Below, piece by piece: positions 1 through 11,975 of a stretch of 64,000 nucleotides of DNA (position 1 is the stretch's first letter; each line of letters starts with the position of its first letter). This DNA comes from Dillenia suffruticosa (taxonomy: Eukaryota; Streptophyta; Magnoliopsida; Dilleniales; Dilleniaceae), in contig JAVTVX010000031.1 in assembly GCA_033439265.1 (NCBI GenBank), positions 18,582,001 to 18,646,000 on the forward strand, read 5' to 3'. The notes beneath the pieces were generated by a model. It did no database searches, was not told where the DNA came from, and saw only the letters and a list, made by a program, of their open reading frames with translations. Position numbers and translations under genes: made by a program.

Positions 1-3000
1 TAAATGAGAATATTAATAAAATAAAAATAATTATATGATAATATAAATGGAAAAAAATATAAATTTTTAGAAAAGCTGGAGCATTTTACTTAAAAACTAC
101 TTTTCAAATTTTTCTTTATAAAAAAAAGCTCATTTTTTTTAAAACTTTTAAAAAATCCTGTTTAGTAGAGTTTCTCCTTATAATGAGAAAAATTAAAAAA
201 AAAAAAACTCTGTCAAACGGACATTTAGAAAGGTAAGAGAACTTAACTATTTCATAAAAAGATAATTACTAAAACGAGCGGTTTCATGTTTATATATACG
301 ATATCACTGATGTTGAGTTAATCAGATACTAAATTTAATATTCTCTCTACAAATAACAAATTTTACGTAAACATAGGATATATCATCAAGAGGGAAAAAA
401 AATCGAATTAGAACATATCTAATTTTAATATGATTTTATATTATGGTAGAACTTATATTAAGACATCGAGTTTTATATTTTGAATTTAAAAATCTCAGTA
501 ACAAGTTTGTGAATATCCTTATATGGGATTAATTTTTCAATAATTATCATCGAATTTATAGTCATAATAAAAACATTTGAATTTGAGATTTAAAAGAAAA
601 AGAAGAAAGAAAAAAAATGATAATAATTGAGTTATTACTCGACGCCCATCGTCTGGAAACGTTTTTAGATACTTGTTAATGGTCAGGATTAGCCATTAGA
701 CAGACAAAATTGCACAAACTACTAGACTAGATTGTTAACTACAAAACACTAGAGAGATTAAGTGATACGAAAACGAGGTAGGCTTTCAAGTTTAAGGAAA
801 CTACGTAGGTTTTACAATTCCCCAAACTGCTTCATAGGTTTTGACACCCCAGAAGTGCCAAACTTGCAACCGTACAAACCTGTCCCAACTCAGAGCACAA
901 TAATGATACAGAGAGAGAGAGGGGGGGGGGGCAAATCCTGATAATTGGTCCCATTTCACAAAGAAGATTGTCCGGCAGATATCCTTAATAATGGCAAACT
1001 AGTAGATTCTCTGTTTTCTTTTCCCTTTTTTCATGGTCCCTTTTCAGTGGCTGGCAATATGTAATCTCTGATCATGGATATGTTCTCACCCATCTTAGCT
1101 GTGGATGTGTAAAATTATTTTGATTCTGAATTAGCTTATCAATTAATATTCAAAGAGGGTGATTACCCTAAGCTATCCTTTTAACCAGCCAAAAAGAAAT
1201 CTTATTAGCTAAAAAAATATCACGATTAAAGTTAAAAATTTATATCAATCATAGTATAATATATACTTAAAATTACAATTTTCGGGATAGTGTTATAATT
1301 TTTAATATGATAGATAATATTTGTTACTATAATTATTGAAATTATGTATATATATTTTTCTCATAAATTTTTACGGGCAATTTCCCTTTGGTCCGACCCC
1401 TCCGTGGCCCTCCTTTGATGTGGCTAAAATATTTATCCGAGAGTTTTATATTTTTTAAAGAGAAATCATAATGAAAATTTGATAAATTCATGAAACGAGT
1501 AATAACATTTTGAATACGTAAATCAAATTTAAGAAAATTTATGATAAAATTAAATTAGACCATGTCATCAATACATAGTAATTGTAATATTATTTTTAAT
1601 CAATTATATATTCTCATAACTTAGTACCACATTTTATTTTGAAATAAAAGTTATTATAATAAATTAAAATGCATGGGCACATGACTAGTTACTTTATTAT
1701 GCTAATTTTTGCCACATATAAACAATTTTTTTCTCCATTATAAATCTCCTTCAATTTATGGTCAACTAAACCAATTTTATGACTGTTAAAAAGATCTATC
1801 AATGAGTTATAATTCAACTGATATTATTTTTTTTCTTCTTAAAAGTCTGATTTCGATATTCTCCTATGTATAAAAAAAATGAAGAAATCCTAGTCAGGTT
1901 TAAAGGCAAAGAAAGATCATAGGTAAACAGTAATTAAAGCACTTAGAATCCCTAATTTATAATTAATTAACTTTAAATTCAGTTTTAATCCCTAATTTGT
2001 AATTCCCACTTTCATGGTCGTGAATGATTTAAGTTATAATTATTTGTTTTATTCAAGGATTTGAGTAATGTTAATTAGAGGCATCAAAAAGAGTCAAAAA
2101 TAAAAAATCATAAAGATTATATGGTGCAATTTCATTGGCGATAAGAGCATATAATAGTTTAAAATGTTGTCAATAAAATAATGTATAGCAGTCCGTTCAA
2201 TATTAATTCTTTTCTATTGTTTTTTTTTTCTTCTTCTTCTATGATTACAAAGAAATTTAAACATCAAATCATGAAAATAAAATAGAGAAATATGACTACT
2301 AAACTGTCTCTTGAGATATTATTCTTTTTTTCTCCTTCAAGGGTAGTGGTGGCCTGGGGAGCCCAAAGGGGCCATGGCTCCCTAGAATTTTAAAGTATTT
2401 TTTTTGATTAACTGATATACAAAGTTATATTTTAATTAATTGATTTAATTTATCGTCAAATCCTTTATAAGAGATCTCTCTCGACTTAAAATTTTTAAAA
2501 TATCTTTTACTCATGGGGTTATTTAAAATTATGGATAAATCAAATTAAGGTATTGTGATTTATATTAATCACATTTGAATGCTTGCACAAACATGAACTC
2601 AAGAAGTCATGGCAATGGCAAGTGACCATAAGCACATCCCAAAGAATTTCCCATTATTTTAATTTAAATCCACTAGAGTAAGTCATTAAGAAAAGACATC
2701 AACCACAGGAAAAGCCATCAGCAATGACACTAAAGATATGATTGAAGATTTGATTATGATTGCTTTTATAATTGATTACGATGTTTTAGTAGTGCCTAGT
2801 AACTTTTTAGGTTTTAACCTTAAAAAGAAATGCATCAATCATCGGAATTTTTCTTATTACTACTTATTAACAAATTTTAATATTATTATAGTTTACTTTC
2901 ATTATTTTCTTTTTACAAAATTGATCATAAGTTTAGTGGCGCATATGAACCTAAAAAACATATATATATATTTTTTTTTTTTTTGCTCCCTTTTAAGTAA

Positions 3001-3107
3001 AAGGGAGTCGGCATGGATGAAGTCCACGAGCGCGCATGGTTTACGACCAGAAATTGAATTTAAATTTGGAATAAAAAATTTTGAAAATTGATTTTAGAAA
3101 CCCATGT

Positions 3108-3295
3108 GTTTTTTTTTTATAAATCACTGGTATCTGATAATTATATTACTCTCGATCAAATCTAGTTTGAGTTATATTGATTCTTTAAAGAATAAAATTC
3201 TTTCGATACATATTTTCTCCATATATAATATTTGAATCCAAAATCTTATGGGGATATAAGTTTTCAACCATTAGACCAATAACTGTCGGTGAAAT
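3108..3295 (-). mobile_element. Decayed tRNA-derived SINE
   Basis: Read on the minus strand, the block opens with a tRNA-like head containing TTGGTCTAATGGTT (box A-like) and GGATTCAAAT (box B-like). It ends with the motif CAGATACCAGTGATT followed by an A-run. The same head and tail layout recurs in other copies in this window (34.1, 37.8, 44.6 and 57.4 kb). SINEs of this kind are transcribed by RNA polymerase III and copied by LINE machinery. The copy is old and no target duplication is evident. Confidence 0.45.
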
Positions 3296-3510
3296 CCATG
3301 TCTTCATTTGTATTTCAATAATCTCATTTGCATTCCATTAATTGAAACAAATAATATAGATTTCAACACTTTAATCAAACATCTCTTAAAATTTCTACTG
3401 AAAACCAAAATACAATATGATGGGGTATGGGCAGAGTATAATTTTTAGAAAAATAAAAATATTTTTGAAATCCTTTTTAACAATATTTCTTAAACTCCTA
3501 ATTATATTTT

Positions 3511-3560
3511 CGCAAAGAGATTAATGCATAGTACACGCAAAGAGATTAATGCATAGTACA
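3511..3560. repeat. Perfect 25-bp tandem doublet
   Basis: Two identical 25-bp units lie head to tail (3511-3535 and 3536-3560), each starting CGCAAAGAGATTAATGCATA. There is no sign of coding. The perfect identity suggests a recent slippage duplication. Confidence 0.9.
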
Positions 3561-5084
3561 TGTTGAAGTAAAAAATGACTCTATAGGTCGATCATCCCTC
3601 TGGCCTAAATGGGAAACTGGTGAGACGATGTCTGCTAGGTCGTCTTAAGAAAAGAGTCCTACAAAAAACCTACAAGAGGTGACTCTGACGAATGAGATTT
3701 TGACTCTCAAGTTAGAAAAAACGACAATAGAGAGAAAGACTGAAAGAGCCAAGAGTTTTGTATAGTCTCCGTATATAATGTGTATAGAAAGAGATGCGTA
3801 TTTAGTCAGTTGCCTCTGTTTTATACATATATAGCATGTAATATGTGTTTGGGAGTATAGAAATCCTACTTATCTTATGGAGAGATCATATAAGATTTTT
3901 CTAAATTATTGGAATCATAGTCATAGACTTTCTTTACATTTAAAGTCTTTTGAAATAAGAAAGTTTTTGTTATTGTTGCCAAAAACAAGAGAGTTTTTAC
4001 TGTTAAGAGATTTATTTTCTAATCGGGAGAAATCACAATAAATTTGTATTGGATTAATGAATATGGATTAATGAATATTTAAATTTAATTAAGATTTCTT
4101 TTCTTATATGGTAATTAAGATTTAGATTCTTCATGCAATATGAATTATTTTCGCAATGACCGAGGGACCAAGAGATCGAAAAGCCTAAAAACTGATGGGT
4201 CCATCCGGTGATCAACAGATAATTTAGTTTCCCATAGGCTTGGGTGTAGCCTGATAGGCCCTGTGAAATTTGAACTTTAATGGCCATGAACTGTATGATC
4301 ATTGGTCCTCCGACCCGGTATCATCAATACATATTAATTTTAATTTTTTTTTTGGGAATTTCAAGGCGGGATTTGCCCCGGCTTTGCCTATGTTTCCCCT
4401 TATCATCCATATTGCCTTTGACCCATGTTTAATTTTTGTTTTTTGTTTTTTTTTTTTTTCAATTTTATAAAAAACTATCTTTAATTTCAGTCATATCTAT
4501 TGTCCTCATATTATTTTTTTTATCAATTTTGCCATAATATAAAGTAGTTAAAAAAAAATTTATAACCTTGCAAATTTTCAAATATGTCTTCACAAATATA
4601 TATATATTTTTTACCTTATAATCAAAAATTGAATCCATGAACTACTTGTATTGCGGAGAATTATAGGGATAAATTTAATCAGTGACATGACAGAGCGGGG
4701 CCTCAGACTTTTATCTATTATGTCTTAGTTGTCATAGAAGACTAATATGAATTATGAAACATAACATTTTACCTAATATTTTGTTTTTTTACCCTCGTGC
4801 ATAGACTCATGGTTATACTAGAATTTACGATTATGGTCGGGTAATTATGAACAAATCATGAGCTTCCAAGTTGATTGGTGGCTCACTAGTCCACCGACTA
4901 TAATATAAGTCACTAGGGGGGAAGACAATGGATGCGATCACTACGCGAGTGTGCAGATGATAATGATGGATTTGAATTTTTTTTTAGGGGGTTTGTGGTA
5001 TACGATTTATATATTAATTAAATAACATTAAATAATACATCAAAGATCATACTTATTGTAAATGATTTAGTGCTGTAAATTTTT

Positions 5085-5189
<105 letters not shown>

Positions 5190-5260
5190 GAAAAAGAAGA
5201 GAAACAAAAGCAACCTCCATGGGCCCATATTATGTCTCCTCAATAGACCCTCAGATGTGA

Positions 5261-5310
5261 TCTCTCTCTCTCTCTCTCTCTCTCTCTCCCCACCCCCCCC
5301 CCCCCGCCCC
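5261..5310 (+). repeat. (TC)n followed by a C-run in the likely ALOG 5' leader
   Basis: A TC repeat (5261-5288) runs into a nearly pure C tract ending about 65 bp before the ALOG ATG. Pyrimidine tracts of this kind are common in plant 5' leaders. The tract is probably polymorphic. Confidence 0.85.
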
Positions 5311-5374
5311 AAATTTTTTTTTTCCATATATCATTCACAAGAATATTTCCATCTTCATCAAACAATAAACCAAC

Positions 5375-5965
5375 ATGTCGAGTAGTGCAAGAGCAAAAGA
5401 AGTAGTAGTATCATCATCATTAGAAGGAGGAGTAGGATCATCAAGGTCTGTTGGAGCAACAACATCCAACGATCATCATCAACAACAACCAGCTCCATTA
5501 AGCCGATACGAGTCACAAAAGAGACGAGATTGGAACACTTTTGGGCAGTACTTGAAGAATCAAAGACCTCCAGTCCCACTCTCACAGTGCAACTGCAACC
5601 ATGTCCTAGAATTTTTAAGGTACCTTGACCAGTTTGGCAAGACTAAGGTTCACTTGCGTGGTTGTGTCTTCTTCGGACAACCCGACCCACCGGCTCCTTG
5701 CACGTGTCCTCTTAGGCAAGCTTGGGGGAGTCTTGATGCATTGATCGGACGACTTAGAGCTGCCTACGAAGAGAACGGCGGCTCCCCGGAGACTAACCCT
5801 TTTGGTAATGGAGCTATACGTGTTTATTTGAGGGAAGTCAAGGAATGTCAGGCCAAAGCTAGAGGCATACCCTACAAGAAGAAAAAGAAGAAGAAGATCA
5901 CTAATAATCAAATCAAGGGTCCTTCGAGTGATCATGTCCCAAAACCTATGAAGCAATCCTCCTAA
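5375..5965 (+). CDS. ALOG/LSH (LIGHT-DEPENDENT SHORT HYPOCOTYLS-like) nuclear regulator
   Basis: The 196-residue protein is complete in one exon, as usual for the family. ALOG proteins are nuclear DNA-binding or co-regulatory factors acting at organ boundaries, in meristems and in light-dependent growth (Arabidopsis LSH1-10, rice G1, tomato TMF). A variable Ser/Gln-rich N terminus (1-42) precedes the ALOG domain at about 43-166, recognisable by [13 protein letters not shown] near 44. Within it is the zinc-ribbon insert with His93, Cys97, Cys109 and Cys111, then [20 protein letters not shown] lysine run at 168-174 is the expected nuclear localisation signal. The C-terminal tail is short and variable. 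The ATG follows a GA/TC-rich leader. Length and domain content are normal, so the family call is firm. The exact LSH member cannot be assigned from the domain alone. Confidence 0.96.
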   Translation: MSSSARAKEVVVSSSLEGGVGSSRSVGATTSNDHHQQQPAPLSRYESQKRRDWNTFGQYLKNQRPPVPLSQCNCNHVLEFLRYLDQFGKTKVHLRGCVFFGQPDPPAPCTCPLRQAWGSLDALIGRLRAAYEENGGSPETNPFGNGAIRVYLREVKECQAKARGIPYKKKKKKKITNNQIKGPSSDHVPKPMKQSS

Positions 5966-6275
5966 TTCGATGAATATCAAATGGTAAATTCTAATTAAAT
6001 TTCCTATTTTTTTTTCATTATATGACCTTTTTTTTTTTTTACTTTTTAAAAAAGAGCGTGTAGCATATTTTTTTGATAATTTTGGATTTAATATTTATCA
6101 TTTAAGGAACAAAATTATGATGAAAATCAAACTAGTTCGATTTTATAGGGAAACCCTCAAACCCAAAAACATAGGAGATCAATTGATAGTAAAAGATTGT
6201 ACAACTAAGTTTTTAGCTAATGTTAAAATATATACAGCATGCCTTATAATTTGATGGTCGAGACATACACATCCA

Positions 6276-6277
<2 letters not shown>

Positions 6278-6315
<38 letters not shown>
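6278..6315 (+). repeat. (CT)n microsatellite
   Basis: A pure CT dinucleotide repeat of about 19 units lies in non-coding DNA downstream of the ALOG gene. Confidence 0.9.
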
Positions 6316-6318
<3 letters not shown>

Positions 6319-7066
6319 CCTCTTTCTCTCTCAAATCATGCAAAACACTGTTGGTGCGGGTTTTGAAAATTTTGTAAAATAATCATAAATTACATCTTCC
6401 ACTTTTCACTAGTTTTTGGCTCCTTTAGGATTCTGCACGATTTTGTGCTCCCCATGGATATGGTCATGCGAGATATTGATAAAGAAATATATATATCCAT
6501 CACACTTTGCATGTGAATTTCTTGATACAGATTTGACTACGTAGAGAGCAACATCTACAAAAGCTTTAATTGCATTCTCTGTGTGTCTGTCCGTGTGTGT
6601 TTTGTGTAATACATCATGACAAAGTCTCCGCAGTAAGTTTTATCAAACACTGTATGTGCAATGTTCTTCATCAAACTATGATCTCTCTTTAGCTTGCGTA
6701 GCTTTTCATTTGTATTCTTTCCTTGGAAGTATATTTGCTTGTTTCCAAGCAAAACTTGTTTGGACTTTTCCTTTTATAAACATGGGATTTCTCCATACAT
6801 TTTTTTTTTTTAATGTCTGCTTGAAAGCTTGCATAAAACATCTAAACAAAGCTATTAGTCTTTTGATCTCACAGATAGCATTATGTTTTTCGAGAAGAAC
6901 ATGAGAGACAGAGACGAGAAGGAAATTTTAATAATTTTTTCCTTTATTTCTATTTCTACCTCTTGCATTTTATCATGTATTCATTGTTTTAATTTTTTGG
7001 TCTTATATTTCAAATTAAACGCTTCTATAGACACATTATCATCTTTTTACTAAACTGATGACATAT

Positions 7067-7068
<2 letters not shown>

Positions 7069-7106
<38 letters not shown>
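7069..7106 (+). repeat. (CT)n microsatellite
   Basis: A CT dinucleotide repeat with one interruption near its end lies in intergenic DNA. Confidence 0.85.
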
Positions 7107-8599
7107 AGCTACTCATTAATGACATTTCTTTCTGTCCTAAATTGTGATTTTCTAATTTAGTTTTACTTTTGCTTTGTTTTCCCCCCTTTTTATCTTTGCC
7201 ATGGAAATTGCTTGAGGGGTCATATATTTTTCTCAGTTCATTCATCATTTAGTTCATAATGCACATCATTTCTCTTGGGGTTGAACTTCTCATTTGTGCA
7301 CTAATGTCTGCTCTGATACCTTTTTAAGCTATTTTTAGCAGAGAAATTAGTTTTTTCTCTAACTAAACTGCATTTGGCTTGCATATACAAGAAGATGACA
7401 GACATATTTGATTACCTAGACTAAGTTGAAGAGAATTTATGTACTTTAAAAGTGTACATACTCAACCATGTTGGTATATACATACATGTGTGAATGCAAT
7501 ATGCAAGCATATACCCAAAAAACTCTTATGTTTAGTGTCTACAAGAAGACATATTTTTGTGACATAATCAATGCTTATTCAGGAATTTTATTATGATATT
7601 TTTAAAAGTAATTTTTTTCTTTTTAAAAATATAAGATTTTGCAAATATGAATTCGATTTACTTAATTCTGAGCGAGTTCGATATGTATATAGTATATATG
7701 CTATTTATTTTGTTGTCTAAAGTTTTTTATTTTTGTAAAAGTAAATAGATTAATTCAACTTAAAAAGGACTCTTCGAAGAAAAACCTATTAATGCAAGGA
7801 TATAATACCAAAGACTTCCAAAGGGAAAACCCCTTTCATTACTTGATATTTCATATAATAGTTTTCCGATCATTTTACAAACCGATTATATCAATACCCA
7901 TAAAAATTATAAAAAAAAATCTCTCATGCTTGATCCGAAAGGTAGAAATATACTGTGGGTGGGAAGCATACTAGCTTTGGTAGTTCTTTACATCCAATGG
8001 TTGTCCATGTTTTCCATCTTGTACACAAAAGACTTTAGCCTAGATGGTACTGGTTGGCATTACAAGAAGACCAGTAATGTATTTATTTCCCAAATAATAT
8101 TTGTAATTGTTTTTTATATTGAAAATAGTCATGAAGAATGACTTTATACTCAAACAATAGTCTTGTATATATACACAAGACTTAATCCGAAATCTCATTT
8201 AAGGGATACCGGTGCCCAGTCACAGGACCAGCCAGGTTTTGGTACAAATAACTCTCTAATTTGACACAATCTGTTGTATTTATAAGAGTTGCATCACATG
8301 AATTATTCCATTCCTCCATTACCATTTCCTTTCTTTTTATAACTTTCTTTCTATGAAATAAATATTTTCTATTTTATATATTTGAATTGGATCGAAACTT
8401 AACCACTTGATTAAATTTTCAAAACCCCACATGTTATGAATGCTCCAACAATAGGCAATGTCACTAGCACTCCATCAATTTACAAAAATTTCTCCCTTCT
8501 ATGCGCAGCAACCATGAACTCCAAAGCAACTCCGTACCCTAGACTAAAGAAAGGAGCTCTACTACCAATTTGATAGAAAAAATTGCTCTTACCATGAAA

Positions 8600-8600
8600 A

Positions 8601-8632
<32 letters not shown>
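8600..8632 (+). repeat. (AC)n(AT)n compound microsatellite
   Basis: About 12 AC units pass directly into about 5 AT units, in intergenic DNA. Confidence 0.9.
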
Positions 8633-9402
8633 GCAACCAAAAGAACTCAAATATAAAGTACAAGATATATGTAGTTTCACCAATTATAATCATCATTTCC
8701 CTCATTCATTATTCATATGAATCAACTACAAATAATTTTCTCAATTATATCCTAACCATTTACCATAATAAAACTCTTAACTGTATTAAAGTCCAACTTA
8801 AGTCTAAAACTAAGCCCACAGTCATACCACATAAACGACCACTTTTTGTGATTCTAACCGGAGGATGGTTACCGATAATTGACCACATCCACCATCCTTT
8901 CTTTGTAAGCCTCCTGGTAAGTTCGAAAAAGCCATACTCTAACCTAGTAACTTGCACACAACATAAATATCTTTCTAAAGTTCTTTTACATCAAATATTT
9001 TCTCTTTCCACTTGTTATTTTGTTTTCTATGATTTACTTTTCATCCAAAAAATAATCTATATTTATTAGAGTAGCGAACTCGCACAAGATAAAAATATCT
9101 TATCAGAATTCTTACGCGAGAAATAATCGGTTTTTGCACTTACTATTTTCTTTCTTTTTTTTTAATTTTCTTTCCTTAAAAAATATTTTCTATTTCTATA
9201 GATTTGGATTGAACCAGAACAAAAGAAATACCAAGTATAAATCACAATTTGTAGAAATTTATGATCACTAAAAGTTGGTTTTCATTTTTGAAAGAAAAAA
9301 AGAAAAAGGCAGGAAGTCATTCCCCCTCCCTTCTATATATGCATCACATGAGTTATGCCTATCTCCATTATATTATGTTTAGGTGGAGTGTTTCGAATAT
9401 AG

Positions 9403-9527
9403 ATGAAAAGCTATAATTGGTTGTGTGTATGTTGATACCATAGTTCAAACTTCGAACCCGAGGTTTAAGTCCCATGGGGAACCATAACCACCGGATCAAT
9501 GTTCTACGGTATGAAAAGCTATAGTTG
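9403..9527 (-). mobile_element. Very short SINE-like insertion with 18-bp target duplication
   Basis: An 89-bp insert (9421-9509) is flanked by an 18-bp direct repeat (9403-9420 and 9510-9527, one mismatch) that starts ATGAAAAGCTATA. On the minus strand the insert reads like a tRNA-derived head: GATCCGGTGGTTATGG (box A-like) followed about 40 nt later by GGGTTCGAAGTTTG (box B-like). A long target duplication plus internal polymerase III boxes indicates a retroposed tRNA-like RNA. The insert is shorter than a typical plant SINE, so it may be a head-only copy. Confidence 0.6.
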
Positions 9528-10572
9528 GGAGCAAGAAAAGTGTAACTTCTTTTATTGGTACTGAGCCTGTGTAGACTTGCCAACACCTCCGTAATTTAAT
9601 AGAGAGGATCCTTAATTGTTTGATGTGTAGCTCTTGCTCAAGAACCACTAAGTATGAAGTTTTTCATTGCCTCTCCTTGGCTATGCTATGTGTGTTAAAG
9701 ATGTAAATCAATATAATAAATCTTTGTCACATTATATCCATTGCTTCTCATTTTTAATATGATATCAGAGTTAAAATTCAAATATTTATATCTGCTATTA
9801 GAGTTGTGTTTAAATTTCTCTAACAATATGAATTACCATGGAAGATCGAAAACCTTAGCTCGTATAATAAAACTAATCAGTAAATAGGAAACTTTAGTCA
9901 ATAGTAACTCATAAACTTAAACATTTCCTTCCTTTGCCCAATTTACATAAACCCTATAAGTTTTCTTACCAACAATTCCTTGCTAGGTTCAAAACTCTAG
10001 TCATCTTAAGATAATGTACAAGCTTCTCCTTCCTTGGCCAATATGTTGGACACCCCCGCCAAAAAAAGAAAATTTTCTTTCCCTCAAAGTCCTACCTCAT
10101 TTACTTGGTTTCCACTTGCGTTGTTGGTAGTGATCATCAAACATGATTAACTTTTTCAAATTCTCAAATGCTTGGAGTGCTATTTCATGCTCTCTGTCAA
10201 GTATGAATCCTAATCTAAGATGGTATGATTTACTTGTTCACCATGTTATATTATCTACTAGTTAAAAGTTACAAATATTAGCCAGCTTATATGCATATAA
10301 GCAAGTCAATTTTTTTATTATTATTATTTTCATTTATCAGATTTGGAACTTTTCCTTATACAAAATATTCTAACTGGAGTTTATGATTTTGATGGATCTA
10401 CAGGAAAATTGTACTATAATAAGAGAGATTTTTACATTTTTGAAAACCCTTTTTTGTTGGGAGGGGGGGACCTCCTTCTTTGTTTTTTTTGGTCCTTTGA
10501 CCTCCTTCTTTTTAGGCACTCTAAGAGAGGAGGGAAAAGCAGTATAATAGAAGAAAAGCCTCCATAATGAGT

Positions 10573-10618
10573 AGTGACATTATCCTATAAATTTAAGTGA
10601 CATTATCCTATAAATTTA
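10573..10618. repeat. Perfect 23-bp tandem doublet
   Basis: Two identical 23-bp units (10573-10595 and 10596-10618), each starting AGTGACATTATCC. Non-coding, probably recent slippage. Confidence 0.9.
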
Positions 10619-10839
10619 TGTTTTCTTTTTTTGTCATTTTTGCTTCTTTAATGTTATTGATTGATTGATTTATTTATTTATTTTGATGAAACATCCATAA
10701 ATTGTTCTTAAGAAATTGCTCCTTATGCTCTTTTATTTTCCGTGTCTTAGTTCTTACTCAGAAAATAACCTTACATAATATGATGCACATTTATTTGTAT
10801 AATGTAGGTGTATATCTATTTTAGAAATTAATAAGCCAC

Positions 10840-10945
10840 CCCTAACTTTCCTACATTTTCTCTACAAAACTCGAATCCAAGAGTTTGTTTTAGGGGTACT
10901 AGTATTTAGCCACTGTACTAACTAGACGTTGGTTTTTCTTTGTTA
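10840..10945 (-). mobile_element. SINE-head-like fragment
   Basis: On the minus strand the block carries GTCTAGTTAGTACAGTGG, which resembles a tRNA-derived box A region. About 45 nt later comes CTTGGATTCGAGTT, a good box B. No 3' body or target duplication is clear, so this may be a truncated SINE. Confidence 0.35.
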
Positions 10946-11866
10946 TCTATAATATACTATCCCAACTATTAATCCAATTCGAATGCTTTTTATGTAAAAA
11001 TTGCTAGCTTTTTATTAAATGCATGCAATATATCAAGAAAAGTCGATTCCCACTTTGCATATGACCGAAATTTTCAAGTGCTATGCTATTGTGCAGTGCT
11101 ATCAAGAAGATAACTGATATTATTACCAATGGGAGCAAACCAGATGGATAATAATGAAAAGTATGATTTCTCAGCATAAATTTAGAGCATGATTGATTAG
11201 GCAAAGAGAGTAACTAACGCACAAGTCTCACAAAATCTTTCATTCATCAGTTACACATACACATAATGAGTTGAATTTAAAAGTTCTTCTACTTGTCCCT
11301 GGTTTCCCCTTCCCTTGTAATCTGATTGTACTCGTTTGTGTCATTTGTCAAAGATCTTTACCTTAATTCTACCATTTTGGAATGTCTGGAAGAGGGTAGT
11401 TCACATCTGAACCATTCATTTTGCTCTAAATTTCTGCCGTGAAACTGAGCTAGAATGTGTCTATGCTACGCCATATCTGGAAGATGTCAAAGTTCTCGAG
11501 AGAAGCTTTGATAATTTGCATGTTTTGTTGAGTAAAATGTTTCTACTTCCTTAACTCAAGAAAACCCCTTTTCTGCACCTGTTTTGACTTGTTCTTTTGG
11601 TTATGTTTTGGCTGGAGTTGCAGGCTTCTATGTAATATCGTCTGCTGATTCATGTTGGCAAATGTATCGGGCAAATTTGGAAGCGTTTGATCTGGAAAGG
11701 AGCACATCTTCCTCAACAAAAGCTTCTATCCCTTTCCAAAACATAATTAGACTCAGTTAGTACCCATATAATATATGGCCAGGTCTTGATATTTGTCCAC
11801 TTTTTGATAAAGACGCCTTGTATGTTATTGTGAGTTTTAAACATCTTTGAAACAGCAAATACCATG

Positions 11867-11975
11867 TTTAGGTGGACCAAGAGCTTTGGCTCAAAGGGTA
11901 AAACTTGAACAACCCGAAGCCCTTCCCTTTAATACAGGTTGTAGGTCCAAGTCCCTCCCCCCCCCCCCCCCTTAA
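11867..11975 (+). mobile_element. SINE-head-like fragment next to a C-run
   Basis: TTGGCTCAAAGGGTAAA (box A-like) is followed about 50 nt later by GGTTGTAGGTCCAAGTCC (box B-like) and then a C-run. The spacing fits a tRNA-derived promoter. It sits exactly at the left edge of the 1.1-kb tandem duplication, whose second copy begins with the related GGTTGTAGATTCGAGCC. Confidence 0.4.

Larger units (their letters stand above)
1..5084. other. AT-rich intergenic stretch
   Basis: No credible gene is visible. The stretch is very AT-rich with many homopolymer runs. The longest open frames, such as one at 2738-3091, are composed of AT-rich codons and match no family I know. It contains one decayed SINE-like copy (3108-3295) and a 25-bp tandem doublet (3511-3560), listed separately. 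A few A/T-run-bounded blocks may be further decayed SINE copies (for example 2395-2520), but I cannot support them firmly. Confidence 0.7.
5966..9402. other. Intergenic stretch downstream of the ALOG gene
   Basis: AT-rich sequence without a recognisable gene. The short open frames here (for example 6656-6904, 7792-8141 and 8760-8957) have no family signature. It holds CT microsatellites at 6278-6315 and 7069-7106 and an AC/AT repeat at 8600-8632. Around 8940-9190, two stretches with similar wording about 130 bp apart look like a decayed local duplication. Confidence 0.65.
9528..11940. other. Intergenic stretch
   Basis: No gene is recognisable. A 23-bp tandem doublet lies at 10573-10618. Minus-strand SINE-head-like wording lies around 10840-10945 and plus-strand SINE-head-like wording at 11867-11960. 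A short motif near 9757 resembles the primer-binding site of Copia-type elements but has no LTR partner I can define. Confidence 0.6.

Noticed and set aside
2738-3091. 117-codon open frame in AT-rich DNA
   Set aside because: Ile/Phe/Tyr-rich composition reflects AT content, its tail overlaps no known motif, and it borders a decayed SINE.
9740-9775. TGATATCAGAGTT, like a Copia primer-binding site
   Set aside because: No LTR pair, polypurine tract or coding remains could be tied to it; a single short motif is not enough.
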